Source: DASSBG01 sp965651365 (lineage in GTDB: Bacteria > Pseudomonadota > Gammaproteobacteria > Xanthomonadales > Rhodanobacteraceae). From it: 10,412 nt of DNA. Shown here piece after piece: positions 1 through 10,327 of the stretch. How positions within the stretch are numbered: position 1 is the stretch's first letter; each line of letters opens with the position of its first letter. The notes below the pieces were generated by a model. The model made no database searches. It worked only from the letters and a program-made list of their open reading frames with translations, and was not told the origin of the DNA. The stretch covers positions 1-10,412 of the forward strand of contig CBFGSA010000101.1 in assembly GCA_965651365.1 (NCBI GenBank). Direction: 5' to 3'. The position numbers and the translations under genes are program-made.

Positions 1-1615
<1,615 letters not shown>

Positions 1616-1620
1616 GCTGC

Positions 1621-1627
1621 TTCTCCT
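1621..1627 (-). promoter_or_regulatory. Ribosome binding site of aceE
   Basis: On the minus strand AGGAGAA is followed by GCAGC and then GTG at 1615. It is the only strong Shine-Dalgarno sequence in front of a gene in this window, and it fixes the GTG start. Confidence 0.85.
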
Positions 1628-1690
1628 GCGCCGCGCCCGAATCGCACCGGCGACGATCGCCACGGCGCAATGGCACGAATGTGATGGACC

Positions 1691-1719
1691 AGTCTACCGC
1701 CGTACCCCGGCAGCGCCAA
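1691..1719 (-). promoter_or_regulatory. Predicted sigma-70 promoter of aceE
   Basis: On the minus strand TTGGCG (1719-1714, 4 of 6 consensus) is followed by exactly 17 bases and TAGACT (1696-1691, 4 of 6). Transcription would begin near 1684, giving a leader of about 69 bases. That leader contains a small hairpin (GGCGA/TCGCC, 1649-1661) but no palindrome I recognise as a PdhR operator. The promoter lies in the 134-base gap between maeB and aceE, so aceE can probably be transcribed without maeB. No clear intrinsic terminator for maeB is visible in this gap. Confidence 0.6.
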
Positions 1720-1749
1720 GATGTGCAGTGTTCGGAGTACGCCGGCGAT

Positions 1750-4032
<2,283 letters not shown>

Positions 4033-4069
4033 GCAGGTGGGCCGAACCGGTCATTGGGAGAGTGCGTTC

Positions 4070-4078
4070 ATGGTAGCA
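4070..4078 (-). promoter_or_regulatory. Candidate extended -10 promoter of maeB
   Basis: On the minus strand TGC is followed by TACCAT (4075-4070, 4 of 6 consensus), which forms an extended -10 element. The -35 position (GAATCA at 17 bases) is poor. Transcription would begin near 4063, about 30 bases before the maeB ATG. The same TGCTAnCAT pattern occurs in front of alaA, which makes both calls a little more credible. The rest of the 4033-4178 gap holds the REP-like repeat. Confidence 0.4.
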
Positions 4079-4140
4079 CCGCGCACGCCGCCTGATTCAG
4101 GACGCAGGTCGGGATCGGCCGCAGACAAACCGGAAATTGT

Positions 4141-4182
4141 GCGAAGCGGGATGTCGGGTCCCGCTTCGCGGGTCCGACCTAC
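4141..4182 (-). repeat. REP-like palindromic element, possible transcription terminator
   Basis: Read on the minus strand, the element begins GTAGGTCGG, then CCCGC-GAA-GCGGG flanked by GTCGGA and ACCCGAC, and ends TCCCGCTTCGC. Two hairpins compete. One pairs GTCGGACCCGC (4178-4168) with GCGGGACCCGAC around a GAA loop and has one small internal bulge. The other pairs GCGAAGCGGGA with TCCCGCTTCGC (4169-4159 with 4151-4141): 11 perfect base pairs and a 7-base loop. The GTAGGTCGG...CCGAC layout resembles REP sequences scattered through many gammaproteobacterial genomes (family knowledge; copy number here unknown). The TAG of the repeat is the stop codon of the sulfotransferase gene. No T-run follows, so classical intrinsic termination is doubtful. 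Confidence 0.75.
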
Positions 4183-5750
4183 GCCAGCAGCTCGCGCAAC
4201 GGGTCCAGCAGCTCGCCGTAGTGCCCGGCCACGGCGCTGCCCTTGCGCAGCGGCTTGCGCACCTGGGTTGCACTCAAGGTGCGCACGACACCGCTGCCGC
4301 GTTCGGGATGCAGACAGGCGGGATCGAATGCGAGCCCGCAGAAGTCGAGTAGGCGGCGCACGGCGGTGTCCTTGTCCTCCACCAGTGCCTCGTAGCTGAA
4401 GTCCAGCACGCGCTGGGGAAACATGTCCAGCCCGTGGCGACAGGAGCGATCGAAGTCGCGCCAGTAGGCCGCAATGGACTCGAAATCGTTGGCAAAAAGC
4501 TGGTTGTTGGAGCTGAAACGGTTGCGCCAGCACGAGAAGCAGGTTTCCACCGGATCGCGGCGGCAGATCACGATCCGTGCATCGGGCAGCATGTTGATGG
4601 CGGCGGCTGCAAACAGCCAGTTGCCGGGGCGCTTGTCGGTGAGGACCGGCCGGGTCTCGATGCCCTGGCGGGCGCGCCGCAGATACTCGTTGCCAAGCTG
4701 CGCCCACTTCGCTGCCGATTCCTGCGGCAGACTGCCCGGGTACTCGCCGCCATGCCGGGCGCTGTATTCCTCCAGCAGCCCGGACAGTACGCCCAGCTCT
4801 CCACCAGCCACCACGTCCGGGTGCATGGCCAGGATCTGCTCGGTCAGCGAGGTGCCCGAGCGCGGCAGGCCGACAATGAAGATCACGCGGGGTTTCGTTG
4901 ACGGTATCGAGGGCACGGACCATTCGGCAGCCAGGCTGGCGTCGACGCGGGCAGAGAATGCCCTGGCATCCCACGGCTTGCGCTGGTGCAGCAGTGCATT
5001 GGCCGTCTTCCAGGCCGCGAAGGCTTCCGGGTAGCGCTGCTGCTCGTGCAGTGCCTGGCCCAGGGCAAAGCCGAGCGCGATGCGGTCGCCCGGATCGGAG
5101 CTGTCGCCGGCCAGCAGTGCCTGCATCTGCACGATGTCATCGGCATCCAGCAGGCCGGACTTGAGTTGTGCCAGACCCATCCAGGCTTCGCCATCATGGG
5201 GGCGCTGCTCAATCAGGTTTCGATAGTGTTGTGCGGCCTCATCCACCTGGCCGGATACCGTCAGGGCGTAGGCCAGACTGAAGCGGGCCTGGCGCATTGC
5301 CGGGTCGGATTCCAGTGCCTTGTGCAATGGCGCGACGGCTTCGGCAATGCGGTCATGATCGATCAGTGCCTTGCCCAGGTTGTTCCACAGTGGCGCGGCC
5401 TGCGGCGCCAGCTGGCAGGCGCGGCGCAGCTCGGCAAGACCTGCGTCAACCTGCCCAAGCGCGAGATAGCTCAGGCCCAGACTGGAGGCGACCAAGGGAC
5501 TGTCCGGTGCCGCCTTTTGTGCCTTTTGCAGGGTGGCGGCTGCCTGATCGTTGTGTCCGCTCAGGCGTTGCGCCATGCCGGTCAAGCGCAGCAGGTCGGC
5601 ATCGTCGGATGAGCGGCGCAGCAGGCGCTCGAACCGGCGCCGGGCCGCATCCACCTGGCCGGTCTGCAGTTCCTGCACGGCGTGCAGGGCGCTGCTGCGC
5701 AGGCCACCATCCAGATTCGCAAACAGGGAAATTTCGGAACGGTCATTCAT
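4179..5750 (-). CDS. TPR-repeat sulfotransferase
   Basis: This 523-residue protein probably moves a sulfuryl group from PAPS to an acceptor that cannot be named from sequence. Residues about 15-250 form tetratricopeptide-type helical pairs; the clearest are 84-116, 118-150 and 152-184, each ending near a P as in ...ALESDP. The C-terminal part from about 287 is a sulfotransferase domain: the 5'-phosphosulfate loop GLPRSGTSLTEQ at 294-305, TDKRPGN at 371-377, and the 3'-phosphate site with R398 and S406 in CRRDPVETCFS. There is no signal peptide or membrane segment, so it looks cytoplasmic. Its ATG at 5750 overlaps the rsgA stop as ATGA, which suggests translational coupling. Only a weak GACGAG precedes it. 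TPR-sulfotransferases are common in proteobacteria, mostly uncharacterised, and their TPR part is thought to bind protein or peptide partners. Confidence 0.9.
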   Translation of the reverse strand: MNDRSEISLFANLDGGLRSSALHAVQELQTGQVDAARRRFERLLRRSSDDADLLRLTGMAQRLSGHNDQAAATLQKAQKAAPDSPLVASSLGLSYLALGQVDAGLAELRRACQLAPQAAPLWNNLGKALIDHDRIAEAVAPLHKALESDPAMRQARFSLAYALTVSGQVDEAAQHYRNLIEQRPHDGEAWMGLAQLKSGLLDADDIVQMQALLAGDSSDPGDRIALGFALGQALHEQQRYPEAFAAWKTANALLHQRKPWDARAFSARVDASLAAEWSVPSIPSTKPRVIFIVGLPRSGTSLTEQILAMHPDVVAGGELGVLSGLLEEYSARHGGEYPGSLPQESAAKWAQLGNEYLRRARQGIETRPVLTDKRPGNWLFAAAAINMLPDARIVICRRDPVETCFSCWRNRFSSNNQLFANDFESIAAYWRDFDRSCRHGLDMFPQRVLDFSYEALVEDKDTAVRRLLDFCGLAFDPACLHPERGSGVVRTLSATQVRKPLRKGSAVAGHYGELLDPLRELLA

Positions 5751-6802
5751 GTCTCGTCATCGGGCAAGTTGCGCGAGCGGTGTCGCGACGTGGTCGTTTG
5801 GGGTCTGGCTGCGGACTTGCGTGCCTGGCGTGCTTCGCGGTTGCCGGCCTGCTGCTCGCGTTCGGCGCGCAGCTTGGCATAGTTGCGCCAGCGTTCGGCT
5901 TCCAGGCCGCCAGACGCAATCGCGGCACGCACGGCGCAGCCGGGCTCGCTCGCATGGCCGCAGTCGTTGAAGCGGCAGCGTAGCGCCAACTCCTCGATGT
6001 CGGCAAAGCTGTCCAGGGTTTCCTCCCCGGTCAGCTTCAGTTCGCGCATGCCCGGCGTGTCGATCAGGCAGGCGCCACCCGGCAGTGGCAGCAGGGCGCG
6101 ATGGGTGGTGGTATGTCGGCCACGCTGGTCGCGTGCGCGCACGGCGCCGGTGGCCATGCGGGTTTCACCCAACAGAGTGTTGGTCAAGGTCGACTTTCCG
6201 GCACCCGAAGAGCCGACCAGAGCCACGGTCATGCCCGGCTCAAGCCACCGGCTCAGTGGGCTGCAACATTCGGCTGATTTTGCATTGATGGCCAGCACCA
6301 CTGTGCCGGTGGGCAGACGATCGCGCAGGCGCATCAGTCGCGCTGGGGCATCGTCCACCTTGTCAGCCTTGGTCAGCAGGACCAACGGCTGCACACCTGA
6401 GCCGACAATCAGGGTGAGATAGCGCTCGATGCGTTGCGGGTTGTAGTCGCCGTCCAGTCCGGTCAGCACCATCACCGCGTCGATGTTGCTGGCAATCGGT
6501 TGGCGCTTGTAGCGCTCGCCGGCGGCGGCGCGCACCAGCAGGCTGCGGCGCGGCACGATGGCGACAATCTCCGGCGGCTTGCCAGGCGCCAGCTGCACGA
6601 AGTCGCCGACGACGGGACGCTGTTCGGGCTCCAGGCCCGGGCGCAGGAACTCGCCGCACGGTTGCACGGAAAGCACTGCCGCGCCGTCGTGCACTTCGTA
6701 CCCGGCCCGGTGCTGGGCCACGACCCGCGCCAGCGGCTGTCCGGGCAGCCCTCCCTGCCAGCCGATCGCGCGCAGGGCCGACAGCCTCGCGTGCTGATTC
6801 AT
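5747..6802 (-). CDS. rsgA: Ribosome small-subunit-dependent GTPase RsgA (YjeQ family)
   Basis: RsgA is a circularly permuted GTPase that helps late maturation of the 30S subunit. The 351-residue protein shows an OB-fold-type N-terminus, then the G motifs in permuted order: G4 TKAD at 144-147, G1 GSSGAGKST at 197-205, a G2 region RGRHTTTHR at 227-235, and G3 DTPG at 248-251. The zinc site follows, with C276, C281, H283 and C289. A basic tail (about 310-351, many R, K and Q) ends the protein. The frame stays open to 7324, but the extra 174 residues would lie inside the membrane protein gene and resemble nothing in the family, so the ATG at 6802 is chosen. No Shine-Dalgarno is evident. The N-terminal ALRAIGWQ stretch is typical of the longer RsgA subfamily, so a second, classical rsgA may exist elsewhere in the genome (inference). 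Confidence 0.95.
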   Translation of the reverse strand: MNQHARLSALRAIGWQGGLPGQPLARVVAQHRAGYEVHDGAAVLSVQPCGEFLRPGLEPEQRPVVGDFVQLAPGKPPEIVAIVPRRSLLVRAAAGERYKRQPIASNIDAVMVLTGLDGDYNPQRIERYLTLIVGSGVQPLVLLTKADKVDDAPARLMRLRDRLPTGTVVLAINAKSAECCSPLSRWLEPGMTVALVGSSGAGKSTLTNTLLGETRMATGAVRARDQRGRHTTTHRALLPLPGGACLIDTPGMRELKLTGEETLDSFADIEELALRCRFNDCGHASEPGCAVRAAIASGGLEAERWRNYAKLRAEREQQAGNREARQARKSAARPQTTTSRHRSRNLPDDET

Positions 6803-6851
6803 TGTGGAGGCGGGCTCAAGTTCATTATCGTCATGTGGCGTTGATCGGCAT
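6799..6851 (-). other. Two tandem mini-ORFs in the rsgA leader
   Basis: On the minus strand ATG at 6851 opens a 6-codon frame (MPINAT, stop at 6833-6831). Its end overlaps as ATGA with an ATG at 6834, which opens an 11-codon frame (MTIMNLSPPPQ). That frame's TGA at 6801-6799 overlaps the rsgA ATG, again as ATGA. Together they could pass ribosomes to rsgA, which has no Shine-Dalgarno of its own, and the PPP stretch near the end could slow translation. All of this may be chance; nothing shows that the frames are translated. Confidence 0.25.
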
Positions 6852-6861
6852 CTCCGGCCCG

Positions 6862-6867
6862 ATTCTA
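6862..6867 (-). promoter_or_regulatory. Candidate -10 box of an rsgA promoter
   Basis: On the minus strand TAGAAT (5 of 6 consensus) lies just after the stop codon of the membrane protein gene. The -35 position at 17 bases (GGATAC) is poor. Transcription would start near 6855 and give a leader of about 53 bases for rsgA and the sulfotransferase gene. Confidence 0.45.
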
Positions 6868-6870
6868 CCG

Positions 6871-8220
6871 TCAACCAGCGCTTCGTATCCGGCCACTGAT
6901 CGCCAGCAGCAATGCCAGCAGGCTCGCAGCTATCGGCCATGCCAGGTAGCGCAGTTCGGCCGCCGGAGAAACCACGAGCAAGGGCAGCGCCACCAGGGCG
7001 CCGCTGGCCACAAGCAGCATGGCCATGCGAGCATGCACCGCTCGCCGTTGCCGAATAGCCAGCACCAGGGCGGGCACAGCCAGGAGCAGCCAGGGCCAGG
7101 CTGCCAGGATCGGGCTGGTTCGCCACGCGTCCAGGCGCCGATACCAGAAACCTTGCCACGCATTGCGCTGCGCAGACACGGGCGGGTTGTGGTCGAATTG
7201 GGCCGGATGCGGAAAATAGATCAGCTCCCTGGGCCAGTGTTTCGAGTGGGTGCCGAACAGCGCCTTGGTCAGGCGCCAGCGATGCTGCGCGTAGGCTTTC
7301 GGGTAGCGCAGCACGGCTTGCCACCAGGCCACCAGAATTTCGCGCTTCAGTCGCGATTGCGCGGGTTTCAGGAAGGGCTGCAGAACGCCGGCGCGCGTGT
7401 TGCTGAACAACAGTGTGTTGGTCCAGGGGACATAAGCCGATGCCAGGTCTTCGGGTGTCATGCCGGGACCCACGGTATCAGCCGGAAGAAGCACGCGCTG
7501 TTCGGCCACGGACAGCGCTGCGAGATCCCACATTGCGGTGGCGGGCCAGACGGCGCGCTGTTCGGGTGCCGCGCGCCCCACCAGAATCACGATTGCAGCA
7601 ATCAGCAGCAGACTCAGCGCGCTGGCGCCTGCTCTGGCTGCAAAGCGCCGCATGCCGGTCATTGTGCGCAAGGGCCAGCACAGCCAGACCAGTGGCAACA
7701 GAGCAGGCAGAGCGTTGTGGCGCATCGCTGCTGCCCACGTCAATGCTGCCAGTGCCACGAGCTGCCAGACGCGGAGCCGGCTGCGTTGGAAACACAAAAT
7801 TGAACCGGTTGCCAGAACCAATGTCGCCAGCAAGGACGCATCGGTTCCCGCTTGTGCCATCACCACCCACACCGGCGGTGCGATCCCGACGGCCAGCACG
7901 CACGGGGCGCGCCACCCGAGCGATCCGCCCAACTCCCTGCAGATCAGGGCCAGACCGGTCCAGAACAGAACCAGATTGAACACGAAGACCGGTCCGGGCG
8001 AGTCGGCCACATGCACCAGTATTCGCCACAAATAGACAAAGGCCGGGCTGTGGATGGTGTCCAGGCGGCCGCCTCGCGCCTGCCACCACATGAAGGCTGC
8101 ATCGTTCGACAGCATTCCAGGCCAGAACACGCTGACAGCGAACGCGGTGCCAAGCAGCGCCATGACAGCGCAGGCACAAAGCGGCAACCGGTACAGCCAG
8201 TGCGCTGCGTCAGTCCGCAT
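6871..8220 (-). CDS. Polytopic membrane protein, GT-C glycosyltransferase-like
   Basis: This 449-residue protein has about ten hydrophobic segments: roughly 13-33, 76-95, 103-123, 127-144, 151-166, 169-185, 199-215, 371-389, 398-418 and 424-441. A soluble stretch of about 150 residues (216-370) probably faces the periplasm. After the first segment comes WPGMLSNDAAFMWWQARGG with D40, then D54 and HSPAFVYLW. An acidic residue in the first outer loop is the catalytic hallmark of GT-C enzymes, which take sugars from polyprenyl-phosphate carriers. RHNALPALLPL (167-177) and ELRYLAWP (422-429) also fit uncharacterised GT-C-like families. The function is inferred from this layout only; donor and acceptor are unknown. 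The start is ATG at 8220 with no Shine-Dalgarno. It lies 68 bases upstream of rsgA, with no other glycan genes in view. Confidence 0.8.
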   Translation of the reverse strand: MRTDAAHWLYRLPLCACAVMALLGTAFAVSVFWPGMLSNDAAFMWWQARGGRLDTIHSPAFVYLWRILVHVADSPGPVFVFNLVLFWTGLALICRELGGSLGWRAPCVLAVGIAPPVWVVMAQAGTDASLLATLVLATGSILCFQRSRLRVWQLVALAALTWAAAMRHNALPALLPLVWLCWPLRTMTGMRRFAARAGASALSLLLIAAIVILVGRAAPEQRAVWPATAMWDLAALSVAEQRVLLPADTVGPGMTPEDLASAYVPWTNTLLFSNTRAGVLQPFLKPAQSRLKREILVAWWQAVLRYPKAYAQHRWRLTKALFGTHSKHWPRELIYFPHPAQFDHNPPVSAQRNAWQGFWYRRLDAWRTSPILAAWPWLLLAVPALVLAIRQRRAVHARMAMLLVASGALVALPLLVVSPAAELRYLAWPIAASLLALLLAISGRIRSAG

Positions 8221-8239
8221 CGGAAAACGGTTCGGGATT

Positions 8240-8248
8240 TGCTAGCAT
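8240..8248 (+). promoter_or_regulatory. Candidate extended -10 promoter of alaA in the divergent gap
   Basis: TGC followed by TAGCAT (8243-8248, 4 of 6 consensus) forms an extended -10 element. There is no good -35. Transcription would start near 8255, about 24 bases before the alaA ATG. The core GCTAGC is a palindrome, so the other strand reads TGCTAGCAA and could drive the membrane protein gene from nearly the same spot. This is the only obvious signal in the 58-base gap between the two divergent genes. Confidence 0.4.
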
Positions 8249-8278
8249 GCGCGCCATTGTGGCCTGATCGTGTACAGC

Positions 8279-9526
8279 ATGGCGAATCCCGTTGTCCCCG
8301 GCGCGCACCTGTCGCGGGTGCGATATGAAATCCGCGGCGAGCTGGCGCGGCGCGCGCGCGAGCTGGAAGCGGGCGGTCGCGAGATCGTGCATCTCAACAT
8401 CGGCAATCCCGGCCGCTTCGGCCTGCACGCGCCACCGGCAATCCGCACAGCGGTGGCCGAGGGGCTGGCGCGCAGCGATGCCTATTGCCAGGAACAGGGA
8501 CTGGACGAGGCACGCGCGGCGGTGCTGGCACAGCAGACGGCGCGTGGTGCACGGGTGCCGGATATCGATCATGTCTTCATCGGCAACGGCGTCAGCGAAC
8601 TGATTGACCTGGCCCTGCGCGCCCTGCTCGACCCGGGTGACGAGGTGCTGATTCCCAGTCCGGACTATCCGTTGTGGAGTGCGGCGACGATCCTCAATGG
8701 TGGCCACCCCTTGTATTACCCGTGTCCGGCGGAAAACGGACACCTGCCCGACCCTGCCGCGCTCGAGTCAATGATCACGCCGCGCACGCGGGCACTGGTC
8801 GTGATCAACCCCAACAACCCCACTGGCGCCGTCTATCCGCGCGAGCTGCTGCAACAACTGGTGGCGATTGCCGAACGTCACGGCCTGCTCTTGCTGAGCG
8901 ACGAAATCTACGACCGGATCGTGTATGACGATGCCCGCTTCGAGCCGCTGGCGCCGCTGGCCGGCGACGTCCCCTGTCTCAGCTTCGGCGGCTTGAGCAA
9001 GGTGCACCGGGCCTGTGGCTACCGCGTCGGCTGGGTCAGCCTGTCCGGCGATTCGGCTGCCCTGGGCGGCTACCGCGACGCGCTGCAACTGCTGGCCGCG
9101 CTGCGCCTGTGCGCCAATGTGCCGGGGCAGTGGGCGGTCAAGCCGGCACTGCAAAGCGACGCCAGCATTGATGCGCTGGTGACCCCCGGCGGTCGGCTGC
9201 ACCGGGCGCGCCAGGCCGTGCTCGACGGCGTGGCGGCCAGCGACTTTTTGCAACTGGTCAGGCCCATGGGTGCACTGTACGCCTTTCCCTCGGTGCGCGC
9301 GGATGTGCTGCCCGAGTTCGACGACGAGGCCTTTGCCCTGTACCTTCTGGAACAGGAATCGGTGTTGCTGGCACCGGGCTCCAGCTTCAACCACGGCGAC
9401 CGGCGCCACCTGCGCCTGACCCTGTTGCCCGAGCCCGAACAGCTTGCTGAAGTGATGGCGCGGATGGAGCGGGCACTGCGCGCCATGGCTGCCAGCCAGT
9501 GCCGGCCTGCTGCCAGCGTGGCATGA
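8279..9526 (+). CDS. alaA: Pyridoxal-phosphate aminotransferase, AlaA type (glutamate-pyruvate)
   Basis: This 415-residue fold-type I aminotransferase probably makes alanine from pyruvate using glutamate. The match to E. coli AlaA is close along the whole chain. Numbering from ATG 8279: LNIGNPGRFG at 39-48, YIxRG-type N-terminus (YEIRG), NGVSELI at 103-109, PDYPLW at 128-133, NPNNPTGAVY at 177-186, SDEIYD at 207-212, GLSKVHRACGYRVGW at 238-252 with the PLP lysine K241, LCANVPGQWA and TPGGRL shared with AlaA, and a carboxylate-binding arginine at R379 (LRLTLLP). The first residues fit ATG 8279; GTG at 8270 is a possible in-frame alternative adding three residues. No Shine-Dalgarno is seen. The stop overlaps the next gene as ATGA. 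Related DapC or aspartate transaminase activities cannot be excluded, but the AlaA-specific blocks make them less likely. Confidence 0.92.
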   Translation: MANPVVPGAHLSRVRYEIRGELARRARELEAGGREIVHLNIGNPGRFGLHAPPAIRTAVAEGLARSDAYCQEQGLDEARAAVLAQQTARGARVPDIDHVFIGNGVSELIDLALRALLDPGDEVLIPSPDYPLWSAATILNGGHPLYYPCPAENGHLPDPAALESMITPRTRALVVINPNNPTGAVYPRELLQQLVAIAERHGLLLLSDEIYDRIVYDDARFEPLAPLAGDVPCLSFGGLSKVHRACGYRVGWVSLSGDSAALGGYRDALQLLAALRLCANVPGQWAVKPALQSDASIDALVTPGGRLHRARQAVLDGVAASDFLQLVRPMGALYAFPSVRADVLPEFDDEAFALYLLEQESVLLAPGSSFNHGDRRHLRLTLLPEPEQLAEVMARMERALRAMAASQCRPAASVA

Positions 9527-10149
9527 GCACGGCGCAGCGACCGCGCTATCTGGCACTGGGCGACTCCTACACCATTGGCGAGGGCGTGGCCGTTGAGGCG
9601 CGCTGGCCAAACCGGCTGGCCCGGGCGCTGGCTGAGGACGGCATCGATCTGGCATCGCCCGAGATCATCGCCACCACCGGCTGGAGCACCGACGAGCTGA
9701 AGGCCGGCATTGCGCTAGCCGCACCGCAGCCTCCGTACGCATTGGTGAGCCTGCTGATCGGCGTCAACAACCAGTACCGCGGCCGTGACGCGGACAATTA
9801 CGCGAAGGAATTCGCCGAGTTGCTGGCCTTCGCCATCGACATCAGCGACAGCCGGCCCGAACGCGTGCTGGTGGTGTCGATTCCCGACTGGGGCGTGACG
9901 GCATTTGCCGCCGGCCAGGATCGCGATCCGCAACGCATTGCACGCGAAATCGACATCTTCAATGCAATCGCCCGCGAACAGGCGCAAAGAGCCGGTTGCG
10001 CCTTCGTCGACATCACCGGCATCTCCCGCCGGTGCGGCGACGATCCGGCCATGCTGGCCGACGACGGCCTGCACCCCTCAGCCGATCAGTACGCGCGATG
10101 GTTGCCGCCGATCCTCGCTGCCGCCCGGCGCTGCATCGGCCACGCCTGA
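9523..10149 (+). CDS. SGNH/GDSL-family hydrolase
   Basis: This 208-residue enzyme probably hydrolyses an ester or acyl bond; its substrate is unknown. Block I is ALGDSYTIGEG with nucleophile S15, the block II glycine may be G53 (TTGWST), block III is LLIGVNNQYRG with N82, and block V is DGLHPSADQY with D181 and H184. All catalytic positions are present. No signal peptide or lipobox is visible, so a cytoplasmic site is likely, unlike secreted TesA-type members. The start is ATG at 9523, which overlaps the alaA stop (ATGA). An earlier in-frame ATG at 9499 would lie inside alaA and adds only eight residues without support. Expression probably depends on alaA through coupling. C-terminal residues are plain and there is no membrane segment. 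Confidence 0.9.
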   Translation: MSTAQRPRYLALGDSYTIGEGVAVEARWPNRLARALAEDGIDLASPEIIATTGWSTDELKAGIALAAPQPPYALVSLLIGVNNQYRGRDADNYAKEFAELLAFAIDISDSRPERVLVVSIPDWGVTAFAAGQDRDPQRIAREIDIFNAIAREQAQRAGCAFVDITGISRRCGDDPAMLADDGLHPSADQYARWLPPILAAARRCIGHA

Positions 10150-10173
10150 GAGCCTGCGCGAGCTTCAACTTTT

Positions 10174-10292
10174 CGTCATTCCGGGGCCTCCCGCAGGGTG
10201 GCATCCGGAATCCACCCGAGTGGACCCCGGATCGCCGCTGCGCGGCGTCCGGGGGGACGGGGTGTGTTGTCGTGCGGCGGCCGGGGTGACGG
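10174..10292. repeat. Composite palindromic (MITE/REP-like) element with imperfect terminal inverted repeats
   Basis: The ends CGTCATTCCGG (10174-10184) and CCGGGGTGACG (10281-10291) are inverted repeats at 9 of 11 positions, and the two mismatches become G-U pairs in RNA. Inside, three hairpins abut: ATTCCGG/CCGGAAT (10178-10211), TCCAC/GTGGA (10211-10224), and a strong one of CCCCGGATCGCCGC with GCGGCGTCCGGGG (10225-10254, one bulged base). The layout CGTCATTCC-hairpin-GGAATCCA-TGGA-hairpin-GGGGTGACG is that of non-coding palindromic repeats scattered in many gammaproteobacterial genomes (family knowledge). The right end occurs twice as a 19-base direct repeat (10242-10260 and 10274-10292, 17 of 19 identical). 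It sits between two convergent genes and could stop transcription from both sides, although no T-runs follow the stems. Confidence 0.7.
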
Positions 10293-10327
10293 TATTCTTG
10301 TCGTTCGCGATGCCGCGCTACGCAAAA

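Noticed and set aside
4141..4182. A classical intrinsic terminator after the sulfotransferase gene.
   Set aside because: The stem is strong but no run of T follows on the minus strand, so it is listed as a repeat with possible terminator activity only.
4051..4974. A 307-codon minus-strand frame that runs up to the maeB start region.
   Set aside because: It lies in another frame of the sulfotransferase gene and has an arginine-rich composition without motifs. Only its final TGA is useful, because it fixes the maeB start.
6803..7324. A possible 174-residue N-terminal extension of RsgA.
   Set aside because: It overlaps the membrane protein gene, has no similarity to RsgA N-termini, and would bypass the TAGAAT promoter box.
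6802..7803. A 333-codon plus-strand frame opposite the membrane protein gene.
   Set aside because: Its product is full of Q, H, R, G and C with no hydrophobic or catalytic pattern, whereas the minus strand gives an orderly membrane protein.
9499..9522. An earlier start for the SGNH hydrolase inside alaA.
   Set aside because: It adds eight residues of unlikely composition, while ATG at 9523 gives the standard ATGA overlap and places the GDS block near residue 15.
8768..9655. A 295-codon minus-strand frame opposite alaA, and another at 8210-8743.
   Set aside because: The plus strand encodes a complete aminotransferase with its PLP lysine. The antisense frames carry no recognisable domain.
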